This document shows positions 40,701 to 53,137 of a stretch of 64,000 nt of DNA, one piece after another; the stretch's first letter is position 1; each line of letters starts with the position of its first letter. The stretch is taken from NCBI GenBank assembly GCA_030272155.1, contig CP126204.1:2533501-2597500 (forward strand), written 5' to 3'. The translations under genes and the position numbers were made by a program. The notes beneath the pieces were generated by a model. That model was not told the origin of the DNA. It saw only the letters and a list, made by a program, of their open reading frames with translations, and made no database searches. The DNA comes from Tetradesmus obliquus (lineage: Eukaryota > Chlorophyta > Chlorophyceae > Sphaeropleales > Scenedesmaceae).

Positions 40701-43700
40701 ACAGAAGCTTGGGCTGGGCACCTCAGGTATCACTTGAAGAGTGCGGCTTACACCCATGACCCCTGCCTCGGGATGCTCTGCTGCTGCTATCACTGATGGC
40801 TGTGCAGCAGCAGCGCCAGCAGCAGCAGCGCCTGCTTGACCTGTGAGGCTGTTTCTAGGGCTGTCTGCTAACAGCGCAGCAGGTGAAGCTGCTTTCCTGG
40901 GTGATACAGCAGGCCGCGGCTCTGGTGGTGCAGCTGCGTGGCTGCCAGCGGCCGTTGCACCCTGCAAAGGCAGCACCTCTTCCGACTCGTCAGCACTGCT
41001 GAGCAGTGACCATAGCAGTTGCTGATGCTGCTGGGCTGCCTGGTACTGCTCTTGTAGCTGCTGCTGCTGCTGCTGCTGCATATCAACAGCAGCTGCTGCT
41101 GGTGTTGCTCCTTGGCAGCTCTCAGGAGATGATGCCACAGAGCCACCCACAGCAAAGCTGAACTCCTCGCCTGCGGCAGCAAGTGTGCCGCTGCCCTGGA
41201 CCTGTTGCGCTGAGGCCGCTGTCCCCACATGCTGTTGCTGATACACCAGACCTTGTGCTGCAGCTGAGCCATTGAAATGACAGCTGCCACCTTCCCACGC
41301 TGCTTGCTGCGCCAGTGAAATGCTGCTACCGCCAGCAGCAGCTGCTGTTCCCTGTGCGAGTGGCCGCTCCACACCGTAAGGGCTGTAGAAAGCACACGAG
41401 CCTGGCACCTCTTGGACAGCAAACAGCTGCCTCGCTGTCGACTCTGCTGCTGCCACCATGGCGCTGACGTCAATTTCAGCAGCATCATGTTCTTCCTCCT
41501 CCTCTGCTATGGCTGTAGCAGCAAGTCCGCCGCCAGCCGCACCACCAGCAGCAGCAAGAGCAGCAGCCATTGCACCTGGTACCATCTGTAGCTGGCCGTC
41601 TGCTGACACCCGTGCACTGCCAGGCGCCAGTGAGTTGACAGTGTAGAAGGAGGAGTCCTCTGTGTTGGGTGAACCAGAGCCACTGGTACACCCAGGCTGT
41701 TGTTGCGCTGCAAACTCCTGCTGCTGCTGCCATGCTGCCTGCAGTGCTGCCTCCAGGCTCTGGGCTGCTGGCATCCCTGGCTGCTGCTGCTGCTGCTGCT
41801 GCAGATCTGCCAGCTCCTGCTCGCTGCTGCTCAAGAACGCCGCGGACCTGTTAGCAGCACCAGCTGCTGTCGCAGCAGGCTTGGCAGCGCTGCTGCAGCT
41901 GCTGGCAGCACAGGCAGCAGCCAGGTTGGCTGCAGCTACAGCTTGAGAGTCACCCCTGCCCAGTCCATCCTGCCGTAACGCTGCTGCTGCTGCAATGGGC
42001 GACTCTGGACGCGAGCCGCTGCTGCCAATTGGTGTAAACCTTTCGATGCGTTCATACATCATACCTGTCTCTGACAGGTGGGTGAGGTCCTCCGGCAGCT
42101 GCAACATAGAGCCTGAGAGTGACCTGCGTACACCCTGCTGCTGCTGCTGCTGCTGCTGCCGCACTGGTGAGTTGGGCACTGACCGCGCCCCTGCGACTTG
42201 CTGTTGCTGCTGCTGCTCAGACCAAGCGAAGTGCGCAGCTGTGTCGACATGACTTGGTGGTGTGCTGCGGCTGCCGCTGCTGTGCTGCCCCATAGCTGCT
42301 GCATCTGCTGACAGCCTGCCAGGAGAGGAGAAGGGCAGCACCAGCCCTGGCGATGCTGGCCCTGCAAATGCTGCTGCTTGTGGTTGTGCTGGTAGCATCC
42401 CTGTGGCCAGCAGCACCTCTTCGCCTGGCATGGTCTCTGTAGAGTCACCAGAGTCCTCTGCTGCTGGCGCTGCTGCAGGCTCCGGCGCAGCCACGGCGAT
42501 GTATGGTGCATGCATTTCAGGCTGCTGTTGCTGGATCCAGCCCTGCTGCTGCTGCTCAGAAGAGCCAGGCCAAGGCCATGGTGACACCTGCTGCTGCTGC
42601 TGCTGCTGTGCAGTGACCATGGCAGCACTCTTCAACAGCCGCTGCGCTGTAGGACTCGGCGGCTGACCGGGCGAGCCCCCAGCGCTGTTGGGGCTGCGGG
42701 CACCTTGCTGAGCGTGCGGATCTGACCAAGCCAGCTGCTCATCCTGCCCAAGCTGCTGCTGCTGCTGCTGCTGAAGAGGAAAAGGCAGTGGCCTGCCAGG
42801 AGCCCCGTCGCCTGCCAGTGCCCCTGCAGAAGCCTCTCCTGCAATGATTGCTGGCGCGCGCACGTGGCTGGGGCTGCCGTGACTCCTCTGCTGCTTTGCT
42901 GCTGTTTTGATAGCTCCCAGCTTGCTGCCAGTAGGCTGCGCAGCATCCAGGCTGGCGCCAGCAGCAGCTTGAGCAGGAGCTGCTAGCGGAGACTGCTTTG
43001 GTGGCCGTAGCCTGAGTGAACCTGAGTCTGAAGACCTCTTTGGAGGCTTGCCGTACTGCCGTGCTTCAGGCTGCTGCTGCTGCTTGGTGCGCCTCTGCTG
43101 TTCAGGCGAAGGCGGAAAGGACGGCAGCTGCTGTTCTTGCAGTGCCATATGAAGCCGCTGCTGCTGCTGTAGCTGCTGCTGATCTATGATATACTGTGCT
43201 TGCTGCTGTTGCGGTGATGGCATTGGCTGCTGCTGCTGGACTTGCTGGGTGTGCTGCTGCTGTTGTGATGATACATGCTGCTGCTGCTGGCCTTGCTGCT
43301 GTTGCAACATCAGCAACTGCTGCTGCTGCTCCTGCTCCTGTTTCTGCTGTTGCTGAGCCAGCAGCTGCTGCTGGTACTGCTGCTGCAGCTGTGCCTGCAT
43401 CATCTGACTTGACTGCTGCTGCTGCTGCTGCTGCTGCGCTGCCTGCGCCTGCAGCATGTACTGCTGGGGGCTTGCAGGCATGCTGTTGCTGAGGTTGCCG
43501 CCGTCATCTAGCACCATCTGTGCCCTGCTGGCCAGCACCCCAGCCAGCTCCAGAGCAGCATCCCGCAAGTCCACAATGAGGCCCTCCCTGGTGACGCATG
43601 GCCGAGCAGCAGCACGAAGGGCGTGTTACTGTACACAAGTTGCCAGTGGGAAGCATTGCAAAGAACAAAGTTACCACAGCAGCACCGAGATGTTCACGCA

Positions 43701-46050
43701 CCCACACCAATCTACACAGTATGCCCAGTCCAGTTTGATCATTGCAGCAAGCACTGCCCTGCGCTCTGTGCTGCTGTATTGGATGCTGATGTTTTACCTC
43801 TCATTTGCCATCTGCTGCTCAGCGTCCTCCTGCTGCTCCAGCTCAAGCTTGCTGAGGCTGCCTGGTGCCCTGCCGCGTGTGAGCGTCACCACCAGCCGTG
43901 CTGCTTCATCGTGCAGCACGTTGACCAGCTCCACCAGCTGGATGATGGTACGCTGCTGCGCCAGCATCACCTGCAAAGGCATGTGTGTTGATCAACAGCA
44001 TTTTGTAAATGAAAACAATCCGACTGCCGCTGCGCCAACCTATGGCGCCAGGCTGACGTCACGCTGTATCCCTGATGCAGGCGCTGGTGCGTAGCAAGCA
44101 TCAGGTCGTGTGCAGCTGTTGCGTATGCGCCGCCCTACCAGCCACTGACCCAGGCAACAGAAAGAGTGTGGCCCTGGCACCTCATCTTTTTAAACCCACA
44201 GCGAGCTCACCTGTGAGAATGCTGCATCCCAAGCCTGCAGCGCTGGCAGCTGAGCAGGTCCTTTGAGCTGGATGGCCGCATGCTGCAGCTGCCGGTGCAC
44301 CCGCACCACTTCCCGCGTGAGGGCATCATCAATAATGCGGCGGTCCTGCAAGCACGACAGCAGCGGCAGGCCAAGCAGCAACATCATGCAGGTATCCGGA
44401 AGGCCACACAATCTGAAATGCAGCATACATGATGTGGTGCTGTGCACACGACATGCTCGAGGCAGGTGCACAGCAAACGCCTCGCACATGCTGCAGATCA
44501 GCCTACACTCTGCAACAGTGATGCAAGCAGTGCCACCAGCATGCGTGCACTTCCTCACCGCTTGTGACAGCCCTCCCTCGTAGTCCCACAGCTTGAGGAA
44601 CTTGAGCAGGTCCAGGGGGATGGCACTAGGCAGGATGGACCTGGCAAGGACACTGGAGGAGCCAAACAGCGTGCGGCGCAGCTCCGTGTGCAGCTGCAGC
44701 AGCTCTGCTGTGCGCGCCTGCATGCATCAAAGACAATACTGTTGCAGTGGGGTGCCCGTCCACTGCTCTGCTGCTGTTGCTGCCGCCTTGGCACCTTTGT
44801 AGCTGCACGCAAGCACCAGCATCACTGCAGTCAGCTGCACATCTATTGCAGCTGACATGTTGCACAAAACAGCGGTAGTTGCTGCTGTTGCTCACTCACC
44901 AGCTTGTGCACCATGCATGCATTGCTCAGCATGACAGCCATGCATGCTGCCTCCTGCTTGAGTGCTGCCCCCGCGCGCTGCCTGTCCTGGCCGCTGATGC
45001 CCTGGCCATCCAGCATCTGCAGCCGCGGTAGCAGCTGCATCAGCTTGTTGCGGTAGTTTGGCAGGCACGCGAGCGGGTTGCGCTCAAAGCTGGCCACCTG
45101 CAAACGTAAAGAGTGTAAAGCCGGTGGTGAACACACCAACAGTGCACTTGCAGCTGTACGGTGGCAAAGATGCAGGAAACGTTGCGCATCTTTGCTCAGC
45201 ATGGTATGTGGACTCAGCCAAGTTGTGTGCGTTCCAGGAACACATTCAGCAGCATGTTGTCTTTGTAGCTTGCATGCGAACAGCCACTGCTGACAGTGCG
45301 GTCATCTGAAGTGGCACTTCCTGGGCATCACCTGCAAGTTTGGGCATGCCTCCAGCACTTGCAGCTGCTCAATGTCTTCCAGCAGGTTGTCTGAGGCTGA
45401 CAGCACACGCAGGAATGGGAACTGCTGGATTCCTGCAAGGCTGCGCAGCGAGTTGCGGCTGAGGTAGACGACTTCTGCGCTGTGGTACTGCTCTGGCAGC
45501 TCGTCAATGTGCGTGAGGTAGCGCTCCACACATGCCACCTGCAGGAGGCAGCAGTTGTGCAGCATTGCTTGCGAGGTGCGCAGCTGCATGGTGGTACAGC
45601 AACTGCCACATGGTTTGTGGGCTGCATACTGAGAGCAGCAATCAGAGGACGCGAGTTCTGCTGCAAAGCGGTCACATGCCGCTGTCTGCCGTAAGGTAAG
45701 CAGTTGTTGATACTAGCCGCTCCACCGTCATGCTGGTGACACAGCCAAACATCCACAGCAGAAGGCAAGCAGTAAATGCACCGCACAGCAACAACCACGC
45801 CACAGTGACTGGATTCAAGGTGTCCCGTTGCATCACACCCTGCATGTGTTACCTTGAAGCTGTCAAACATCTGTGGGGTCTGCGCCAGCACTGATGACAG
45901 CAGCACTGGCTTTGCAGGGTGGTTGCCACTAAGCCTAGCAGCCTGTCCTGACTTGCTGCCCCTTTTCTGCTTGGCCAGGTGGTGCAGTTTAGCATTTCTG
46001 GCTTTGGCAAAGCCACGCTGCTCATCATTGTGGCCTGCCTGCTGCTGCAT
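33609..46050 (-). CDS. Giant LRR / coiled-coil / Sfi1-like protein, probable basal-body component
   Basis: Thirteen exons in phase: 46050-45853, 45538-45332, 45097-44900, 44717-44559, 44345-44211, 43970-43798, 43587-38916, 38734-38591, 38451-38141, 37877-36482, 36256-35447, 35230-34496, 34355-33609; about 3,294 residues. Exons 2-3 hold SDS22-like LRRs (AEVVYLSRNSLRSLAGIQQF, RVLSASDNLLEDIEQLQVLE) and an LRR-cap-like NYRNKLMQLLPRLQMLDGQ. Exon 7 (4.7 kb) is a disordered Gln/Ala/Ser-rich region. Exons 8, 11 and 12 are long coiled coils. Exons 9-11 carry Trp-centred helical repeats (WSAWQQYVQQ, VKAWNRWQQLLQ, CFGKWRCWAL, MTAWLQLVW) of the kind in Sfi1/centrin-binding proteins. LRR plus coiled coil recalls VFL1/LRRCC1 centriolar proteins. 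The basal-body role is inferred from architecture only. Start: ATG at 46050 (MQQQAGHNDEQRGFAKARNA). Confidence 0.82.
34452..34490. repeat. Three tandem 13-bp units beside a splice donor
   Basis: TAGCCAAGTGCAG occurs three times in a row (last unit diverging) in the intron just after exon 12 of the minus-strand giant gene. Confidence 0.8.
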
Positions 46051-46683
46051 CGCACTTGGCCTATCTGTGAAACTGTCTCAACAGCCCTGCTGTCTGCACA
46101 TGCGCCTGCTCAGTGCATGACTGCACCGCAGCGGCTGCTCCTCTGTGTCACCGTGTACAATACGCAGTTGGTGCCGTTTTTTCATCATTTGTGCCATTGT
46201 TGGAGCAGTCAGGGATCGGGTTCTTCTCCGGTTGTGAGCTGTGGTCACTGTAACAGCTTGCCCGGAACAACATCCATCTAATCGTATCAAGCATAACCGT
46301 TTCAGAACAGAACATTCACGTTCAACGACGCAGCTGTAAACGGTTTGACTTACTGTGGACCGTTATATGACACGCGATGCATTGCAAGACATACACCAAG
46401 GCTTCTGCGGATTCTGAGATCATGGAACATCCATCTTTCAACTTTTACGGTTATCCGTGCCGTACCGTTAGTTGATCACGGTCATGGTGGTAGCAGCAGC
46501 AGTACTCACTGAACGGGATGAGTGACCTGCCTGCACTGCACGCGAGAGCCACCAAGCTAATATTGGCACTTCGAGCAGGTCTAGGAAGGCTTGAAACTGT
46601 AGAGGTATGAAGGAGCCAGGCAGTAGATTAAATCCAGTACACAACCTAGAAGCTGCCTGGAGAGCAGCTGTTAGCTTACCACA
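46051..46683. promoter_or_regulatory. Shared divergent promoter region, giant LRR gene / membrin
   Basis: The two start codons face away from each other with 633 bases between. No recognisable core promoter element was picked out by eye. The stretch contains several short AT-richer segments (46300-46470). Confidence 0.5.
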
Positions 46684-48758
46684 ATGCCACTGCTTCTGCA
46701 GCATGGAGAAGGGCCAGGAGACCCAGCAGCATTGGCGCGGGACCTGCAGCAGAAGCTTGCAGAGCTGCAGGTGTGCGAAGGACAGCACTCTACACAGCAG
46801 TTGTTGCGGTTGGCTGTCGCTGGGGCTGCCCTGCATGCAATCGTTGTGTTGTGAGAGGGACCTGCCTTGCACTCCAATATGTGTGCAATTCAAGTTGATG
46901 GCTGTGAGGGTGGAAGGCATGGCTGACCTGGTGTCTGTGCCTGCAGAGAATCAGCAGAGAGCTAGACAGCTCGTGGCGCATGGCGCTGGTGCGGCAGCAG
47001 ACAGCAAAGCACGACGTATGGAAGAGGCAAGTGCAGAACCGGCTCTGCAACAGCAGTGTCAGCGGCAGTTACAGCAGCCTGCACATTGCTACAGGGCGCT
47101 GGCATTGTCAGGCAGTCTCTGTTCGCCGTCATGGCTGCGTTAGCATTTGCAGCTACAGCCTGGCAGGTGCTGTGCCAGCACTTGCGCGCAGATGATGAGC
47201 TAGTTCCACGAACCACAAGCTGTTTTCGGCATCAGTAGTTGCGGCTGTGTGGACGTGGCGCTTGCTGATCGGCCAAGGCATTGCCTGTGCAGCAACAGCA
47301 GCTCCAGCAGCAGCAAGTGCATGTCAAGTGCAGGGACTTGCAGCAAGCAGGGCTGCCATTACACACGATATTGTGTCTCAGTGCAGCTTGTACCCCTGCC
47401 TGATGCCTTGCAGGAAAGTGGAGCAAGTATCGGATGAAGCAGACTTCTTGCGGCAGTCGCTGGACCGGTTTGGCGGGCGGTGCGTGCGCAGCAGACAGCA
47501 CAGCACGCCCACTTTGCAGCACCACGGCAGCAGCAGCGGTGCAAGCACACAACAGCAAAGCAGCATAGCAGACGTATAGGCCAGCGCTGTTGTATTCCTG
47601 CTCATCAGCAATGTTTGTGAGGGTTGTATCAACACACATTGTGCAAAGCAACACACCGCCGCAGCAGCGTCAGTCCAGGTAGAAGGATTGCTGGGATCCT
47701 GCGTGTCCCGTGCCGCTGCAAAAGGCGCTGCTCATGCACATGCTGTGTTGTATGCTCTCCTGCAGGCAAGTCGCGCGGCAGCGGGAGGCAGCAGACAGAG
47801 AGGAGCTGCTCGCGCGAGCAGAGATGGGCCGGCAGATCAAGGATGCAATGGATGAAGAGGCAGCAGTGATGGGCCATGTCACACGCTCGCGGCGCATGAT
47901 GTCTGAGATGTTTGAGCAGGGTGGCAGCATCCTCGCAAACATGTCGCAGAACCGGGAACGCATCAAGGTAGGTTTTGAAGGCAGCCAGGCGGCACGAATG
48001 CATAGCTGTTGCTGGGCGTTGGCAGCAGCGGCCACAGCAGCAGCGGGTGGTTGCAGTCTTGCTGAAACAGCTGTGCAGTGCTGGAAGCAGCTGCAAAACC
48101 GCAAGTACAGCACTAATGAATATCCGAGCAGCTCTGCATGTGGACGATGGCCTTCATCGCCTGTGTTTGGCTGCTTATTACCATGGTCTTGCTGGGATGG
48201 ATGCAGCGGGCACAGAAGAAGATGCCTGACGTGCTGAACAGAGTAGGCACGTGCAAACTCTAGTCAGTTGTTGAATCTCATTGCCTGCGTTGCCTGCTTG
48301 ATTCTATGAGTGCAGCGGGCGCAGAAGAAGATGCTGGACGTGCTCAACAGTGTGGGCATGGGCGAGAGCGTGCTGCGCATGATTGAGCGGCGGCACAAGG
48401 CAGACGTGTACCTGGCACTAGGCGGCATGGTGAGTGCACAAGCGCGCCAGCAGTATGGTATACCATACAAAAGGATAAAGTGCTTGGTGATGATCCTGCA
48501 GATTAGGCGTGGTGTGCACTTAAGCAGGTGTCGCGTGTCTCTGCTGCATCAGGCATGTGCAGTTTGATCGCCAGCAGAAGCTTTTGCAATGGTCGGCCAC
48601 AAATCGCGGCCATCTCAACGGGTAACGCACGCACGGCAGCAGCTGCTGATGCCAGGCTCTACTGTAGTGCATTCACAAAATTAGGACTCATGCATGAACT
48701 ACAGTGCACACTGCCATCTAAGGTGGCCATGAATAAAACATTTCACTGACTGGTTGTG

Positions 48759-48805
<47 letters not shown>

Positions 48806-48881
48806 GTTTGCTCGCATATGCCTGCTGCAGGGCACCATAGGCCTGCTGACATTTGGGCTGATCTGGTGGCGATGGTTCTAG
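46684..48881 (+). CDS. MEMB1: Membrin (GOSR2/MEMB1/Bos1), Golgi Qb-SNARE
   Basis: Membrin is the Qb-SNARE for ER-Golgi and intra-Golgi fusion. Six exons in phase give 199 residues (human 212): 46684-46770, 46947-47026, 47414-47479, 47766-47967, 48316-48429, 48831-48881. The N-terminal helix contains LARDLQQKLAELQ; exons 2-4 code a helical region with VEQVSDEADFLRQSLDRF and a run RQREAADREELLARAE. Exon 5, AQKKMLDVLNSVGMGESVLR, is the SNARE-motif end with family match (human [20 protein letters not shown]). The last exon is a C-terminal anchor, GTIGLLTFGLIWWRWF. Intron 2 has a GC donor (AG|GCAAGT at 47027) that alone keeps the phase. An echo of exon 5 lies at 48207. The symbol is by family, not by direct match. 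Confidence 0.9.
47027..47413 (+). other. GC-AG intron in membrin
   Basis: Exon 2 ends TGGAAGAG and the intron begins GCAAGT, the classical strong consensus for GC donors, ending TTGCAG at 47413. Only this junction restores AGG AAA GTG GAG (RKVE) in frame with exon 3; the nearby GTGCAG option breaks the frame. Confidence 0.8.
48207..48250 (+). repeat. Acceptor-side echo of membrin exon 5
   Basis: After ATGCAG, CGGGCACAGAAGAAGATGCC and the following bases repeat the exon 5 start (CGGGCGCAGAAGAAGATGCT), 109 bp upstream of it, then diverge. No donor. Confidence 0.9.
48762..48802 (+). repeat. (CTG)n tract before the last membrin acceptor
   Basis: About fourteen CTG units in the last intron, 30 bases before the CTGCAG acceptor of exon 6. 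Confidence 0.9.
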
Positions 48882-49701
48882 CTGTGCTGCTGAGCTGCAA
48901 AGGCAGCGCTAGCATAGAGCTGCACTGTTCTGGTTCATCTTGTGGTGGCAGTTTGCTTGCATCATGATGTACATACCTGGTGCTGCTGCAACATGCAGCC
49001 CGTTGAGCAAGCAACTTACTTGTGTTTTTTTTTGAGGGCACAGCACGCATTGAATGATGCACGTGCTGCGTACAAAGCGACTTTAGATGGCCTGCCGGCA
49101 TGCAGCCCCGGGCCCAGGGCCCTGTCCGGAGTATGCTGGAAGCGGCATGTATCCTTGATGATGGCTAGTGCACGCCACTTAGTCAGGGTCGACGTTTTTG
49201 GTCAAACGTGGTGCTTCTGTGTTGAACTTTGCCCATTCAAAGCTGTTGGCTTGAGCTGCTAAGCACTACCTGAAGATCTCCACTCAGTGGAGATCCTGCA
49301 GCAGGCAAACTGCTGCCATCAAGGCCTGTCGGCAGCACGCTGCCCTGAGCTCGGGAATACGTGCATCGTGTTGCTGTGTCTCAGCACGTGGGGCTATGCG
49401 CGCCGACGGCTGACAAACAAGGTCGCGTAGCAGTGGCTTCTTGCGACTTCCTTGGAAGTTCTGTCAGCAAACCCTAATAAGCAGGTCACGCTTGTAGGTC
49501 ACACTGCCCTTCGGTGTGATTCAGCTCAACATTACATGTGTGTCTTTTGACTGCTTTCCACCTTTCCAGCACGCTCGGCTCACAAGAGGCTTTCAATCGT
49601 GAAATTCTGCAGTCACGAACATCCCTGCCTCTGCTTACACGGACTCTGTTGCGTGTATTATTACGTGTACGTTTTTGTTAAAGCCAGGTGCGCAGGGCGC
49701 C
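48882..49701 (+). other. Intergenic, membrin to C2-domain gene
   Basis: No gene supported. Must hold the membrin 3' end and the promoter of the C2-domain gene. A short perfect inverted repeat ATCTCCACTCAGTGGAGAT sits at about 49276-49294. Confidence 0.5.
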
Positions 49702-51412
49702 ATGAGGAAACTGAGCTTAGCAGGTGCGGTCACTCGGCATCAGCCAGCATCTTCCCGGCTGTGCCTTACGTATGCGTGCATACTAGCTATCTTCGTGTTC
49801 CAAACAAACATACTTTAAGGTCACCCATGCATGTGCTTTCTTGTGTCTCCTGCAACTTTGCTACTGCTGAAGTCGCTGCTGCTGCTACTGCTGCTGCTGC
49901 TACTGCTGCTGCTGCCATGCAGTGCTAAAAGCCCATAGGCTTAGGAACACAGCTGCCTTTGGATCCAAGCAGAACGTCTACCTGAAATTAGTGGCCGGAA
50001 CTGCTGTGAAGACATCTGTTGTGGTTCCAGGTGCGCTGTCAGCAGCAGCAGCGCCGCGCTGCAATGGCATTGCAACTCACTCCAGCCTGACCTACATTGA
50101 AGTATGCATGCGCCTCAGCCCCGCAACAGTTGTGGCATTTGGGCATGGTTTGTAATGGCTGGCTCAAGCTTCAGCTTCCACTAGTAACACTATGCATGCA
50201 GCCAGCACTTGGGCCAGTGACTCTGCAACCACATGGCATGGTGATGATGCATGCATATGATACGCTTACAAAGTAATGCGGTAATGCTGCACCATGTCAC
50301 ATATATAGATGTGTGGCTGTCCCTGTTGGTGATGGTGTGTCTGCAGATGCCGGCACAGATTGTGCTCTTGGCGAGATCTTCAGCCTTGACCTGCCACCAG
50401 GCGTTGACTCAGTCAACATTGAGGTCATCTCAAAACACAACCTGACAGGTGAGGCAGTTGACACGAGATGCAGGCAGCTGCGCTGTTTGGGTTTGAAGCA
50501 CCCTGCCATGTGCATTGACTGCTGAGCGCAACATGTGTACCTGTTGATACGCTGCGCGGCATGGTGGCCTAGATAAACACAGAAGCTCTGCATTGCACAC
50601 AATGCATGCAACTCTGTGCTTGCCGCCACCAGACTGCAGTGCCCTGCATGCACTCATCGTGTGTTACCAGCCTCGGATTGAGTATCGATTTCCTCCTGTT
50701 ATATGCTTCCCTCCAGATAGCTGCTGCATGCACATCGCATGCACTGATGTGCCATAATGGCAGCCTGACATCATCTAGTACACATGTGCTGCATTCGCAG
50801 GTGATGAGCTCATAGGCACAGCCACGCTGTCGCTGGAGCAAATCCAGGAGTCAAACGGGGATGTCATCCGTGCACCTGTCATGTCCAAGAAAGGCATGGC
50901 AGGGGAGCTGGAAGTCACCGCAAGTGTGGCAGATGCAGCAGCAGCAGTGTCTGCATCACAAGCAGCTACAAAGGTGAGCATAGTTGATGTTGATGTTGAT
51001 ATTGATTATTATTAATTCTACTATCAGGTGTGCAAAGCTGAGCTGGAGGTCACTGCCAGTGTAGCAGATGGAGCAGCAGCAGTGTCTGCACAGCAAGCAG
51101 CAGCAAAGGTGGGCATACTTGATCTATTGGGTTCATATGTACGCGGTCATGATGCAGGGAACTGTTTCAAAAAGACCACGGTCCAGTGAATGCTCAACAG
51201 TGACGTTGCGCACTGACAGCAACAAGCAGCTAGTGACAGCAAGATAAATTGAATGGTACACTCAACAGCTTGCACATCGTTGCAACACCAAGTCCAACAA
51301 AAATTGTGTGTTTGTCCTGCTGTGTCTGCTGCTGCATGCAGTCTCCCTACCCTGCGGCAGCTCCTGCAGGGCCGTACCCCAACAGCAGCAGCCCTTACGG
51401 CAGCCCCTACCC

Positions 51413-51451
<39 letters not shown>

Positions 51452-51577
51452 AGGCATGGGTCCACCTGGCCCTGCTACCTACCCTCCAATCGGCGCCATG
51501 CAGCCAATGCAGCAGCAGCAGCAGCCGTACCCAGCAGCAGCAGCAGGATACGCGCAGCCTGCCGCTGGTCCCTACCC

Positions 51578-51615
<38 letters not shown>

Positions 51616-51735
51616 GGCGGCAGCCGATGGGTCCTTACCCCAGCCCATACCCCCCACAGCAGCAGCAGCAGCCGGGGTATGGCCAGCCTCCGGGTGGCTA
51701 CCCTGGGGGTTACCCCCCTGCTGCTCCTTACCCAC

Positions 51736-51771
<36 letters not shown>

Positions 51772-52280
51772 CTTATAACATTCCACCTGGCTACCCGCAG
51801 CCAGCAGGGACGCAGCTGCCACTGGTACAGCAGCAGCAGCAGCAGCAGCCACAGCAGCAGATGGCACCTAGCACTGGTGCCGGCCGGGGCAGCGGTATGA
51901 TGGGGACTGCACTGGCGGCAGGGGCCGGTGCCTTGGGTGGTGCTGTGATTGGCGGTGCCGTTTCAAATGCCATGTTTGGCGGTCATCACGGCGGCTGGGG
52001 CGGCGGCGGCGGCTGGGGCGGGGGCGGCGGTTACGGCGGCGGCTACGGCGGCGGCTACGGCGGCGGCGACACCGTCTTTGTTGAAAATAACACATATGTG
52101 ACAAATAACACGACGCAGGATTACAGCTCGGTGGCGGATGTGAATGGTGGCGTGGGCGGGGATTGGGTGGCTATGGACAATGCAGGCGGTGGCGGTGACT
52201 GGGTTGATATGGATAATGGTGGCGGAGGGGACTTTGGGGGTGGAGGCTTTGATGACTTTGGGGGTGGGGGAGACTGGTAG
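49702..52280 (+). CDS. C2-domain protein with Pro/Gln- and Gly-rich tail (SRC2-like)
   Basis: Exons in phase: 49702-49723, 49923-50030, 50347-50448, 50801-50973, 51342-52280; an extra in-phase duplicate exon at 51028-51108 may also be used. The first three and a half exons form a C2 domain: MRKLSLAVLKAHRL, YLKLVAGTAVKTSVVVPD, GEIFSLDLPPGVDSVNIEVI, then DELIGTATLSLEQI. C2 domains bind membranes, often with Ca2+; the acidic loop residues are not all evident. The last exon is low-complexity: SPYPAAAP, poly-Gln blocks, YPP-type repeats, then a small-residue segment ALAAGAGALGGAVIGGAV and Gly/Trp/Tyr-rich and acidic GGGGDWVDMDNGGGGD repeats. Plant SRC2/A3-type stress proteins have the same order. 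The 22-base first exon is inferred from phase and the C2 first strand. Confidence 0.8.
51028..51108 (+). repeat. In-phase duplicate exon (donor-side echo) in the C2-domain gene
   Basis: Codes AELEVTASVADGAAAVSAQQ then AAAK, a copy of the exon 4 tail GELEVTASVADAAAAVSASQ, AATK. It has an acceptor (TATCAG), a donor (GTGGGC), 81 bases and phase 0 on both sides, so it could be spliced in without breaking the frame. Most other echoes cannot. Confidence 0.85.
51415..51450 (+). repeat. (CAG)n coding poly-Gln
   Basis: Twelve CAG units coding Gln in the C2-domain gene; a second run occurs at 51579-51613. Confidence 0.9.
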
Positions 52281-53137
52281 CCGGGATAGGGCCTGCCCGA
52301 GCCTGAACTTGGAGCATAAGTGTACAGTCTTGCCTTTGTGCGGTATTGCGCTGTGCTGTACAGTATTCACCGGCTAGTGTCTTCGCCGCCAGGCAGGACG
52401 TTTGCTTTATGAAACTAGTGTCTGATTTTGACTAATACTTTGGGAGCTTGACACATATACATGGCAGGTGTACAGCATAATGTGAAGCCGTCACTTGGGC
52501 AAAGCCATTGTTAGTGGTGCCCCGTCAAGGGCGGATGCCAGACGCAGCACCTCCCATGCATGGATGGTGTGATCATTGATTGGTAGCTGTGAGAGCTGTC
52601 ATTATGAATACAAGAATTAACCAATGAACTCCGTCTTGTTATCACCATTTCTGACCGGGTTTGATGCATCAGCACCTGATGCCCTGCCAGGGGCAGATCT
52701 GAGGTGCAGCCAGCAGCCATGGTGGCCTTTCGGGGGACCACTTCTTGCCATGTGAGTGCGCATTATGTTGCATGATGCTTATGCTTGTAATGAATGCAAT
52801 TCGGCAACTTTCTTTATATGGCAGACCGCTGTGGTTTGGGGCTTGGAGCGTACAGGGTGTACGTACTGTGCAACTTCTAGAAGAGTTGCAGGATACGTGT
52901 GTATATATTGCCTGCTGGCTGCTGTAAGGTTACTGCTTGCAGTCGCACATGAGATCATCATGACAACAGTGTTGCAACGATGCAATAGTACTGGCCGTTG
53001 AGTTAGCAGCAACCGCCAAGCTCTCCAGCAGTTGAAGTACGTCCCTCCCTGGCAACAAAAACAGCTCTCGGGCAACGCACCTACTTGCAGTTTACAGCTG
53101 ACTCAGCCCAATTCACAACCAACCCAACCATGTCCCG
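52281..53137. other. Convergent 3' region
   Basis: No gene supported. TGTAA at about 52787 and 52924 could end the C2-domain transcript. The minus-strand NFKBIL1-like echoes begin at 53138. Confidence 0.5.
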
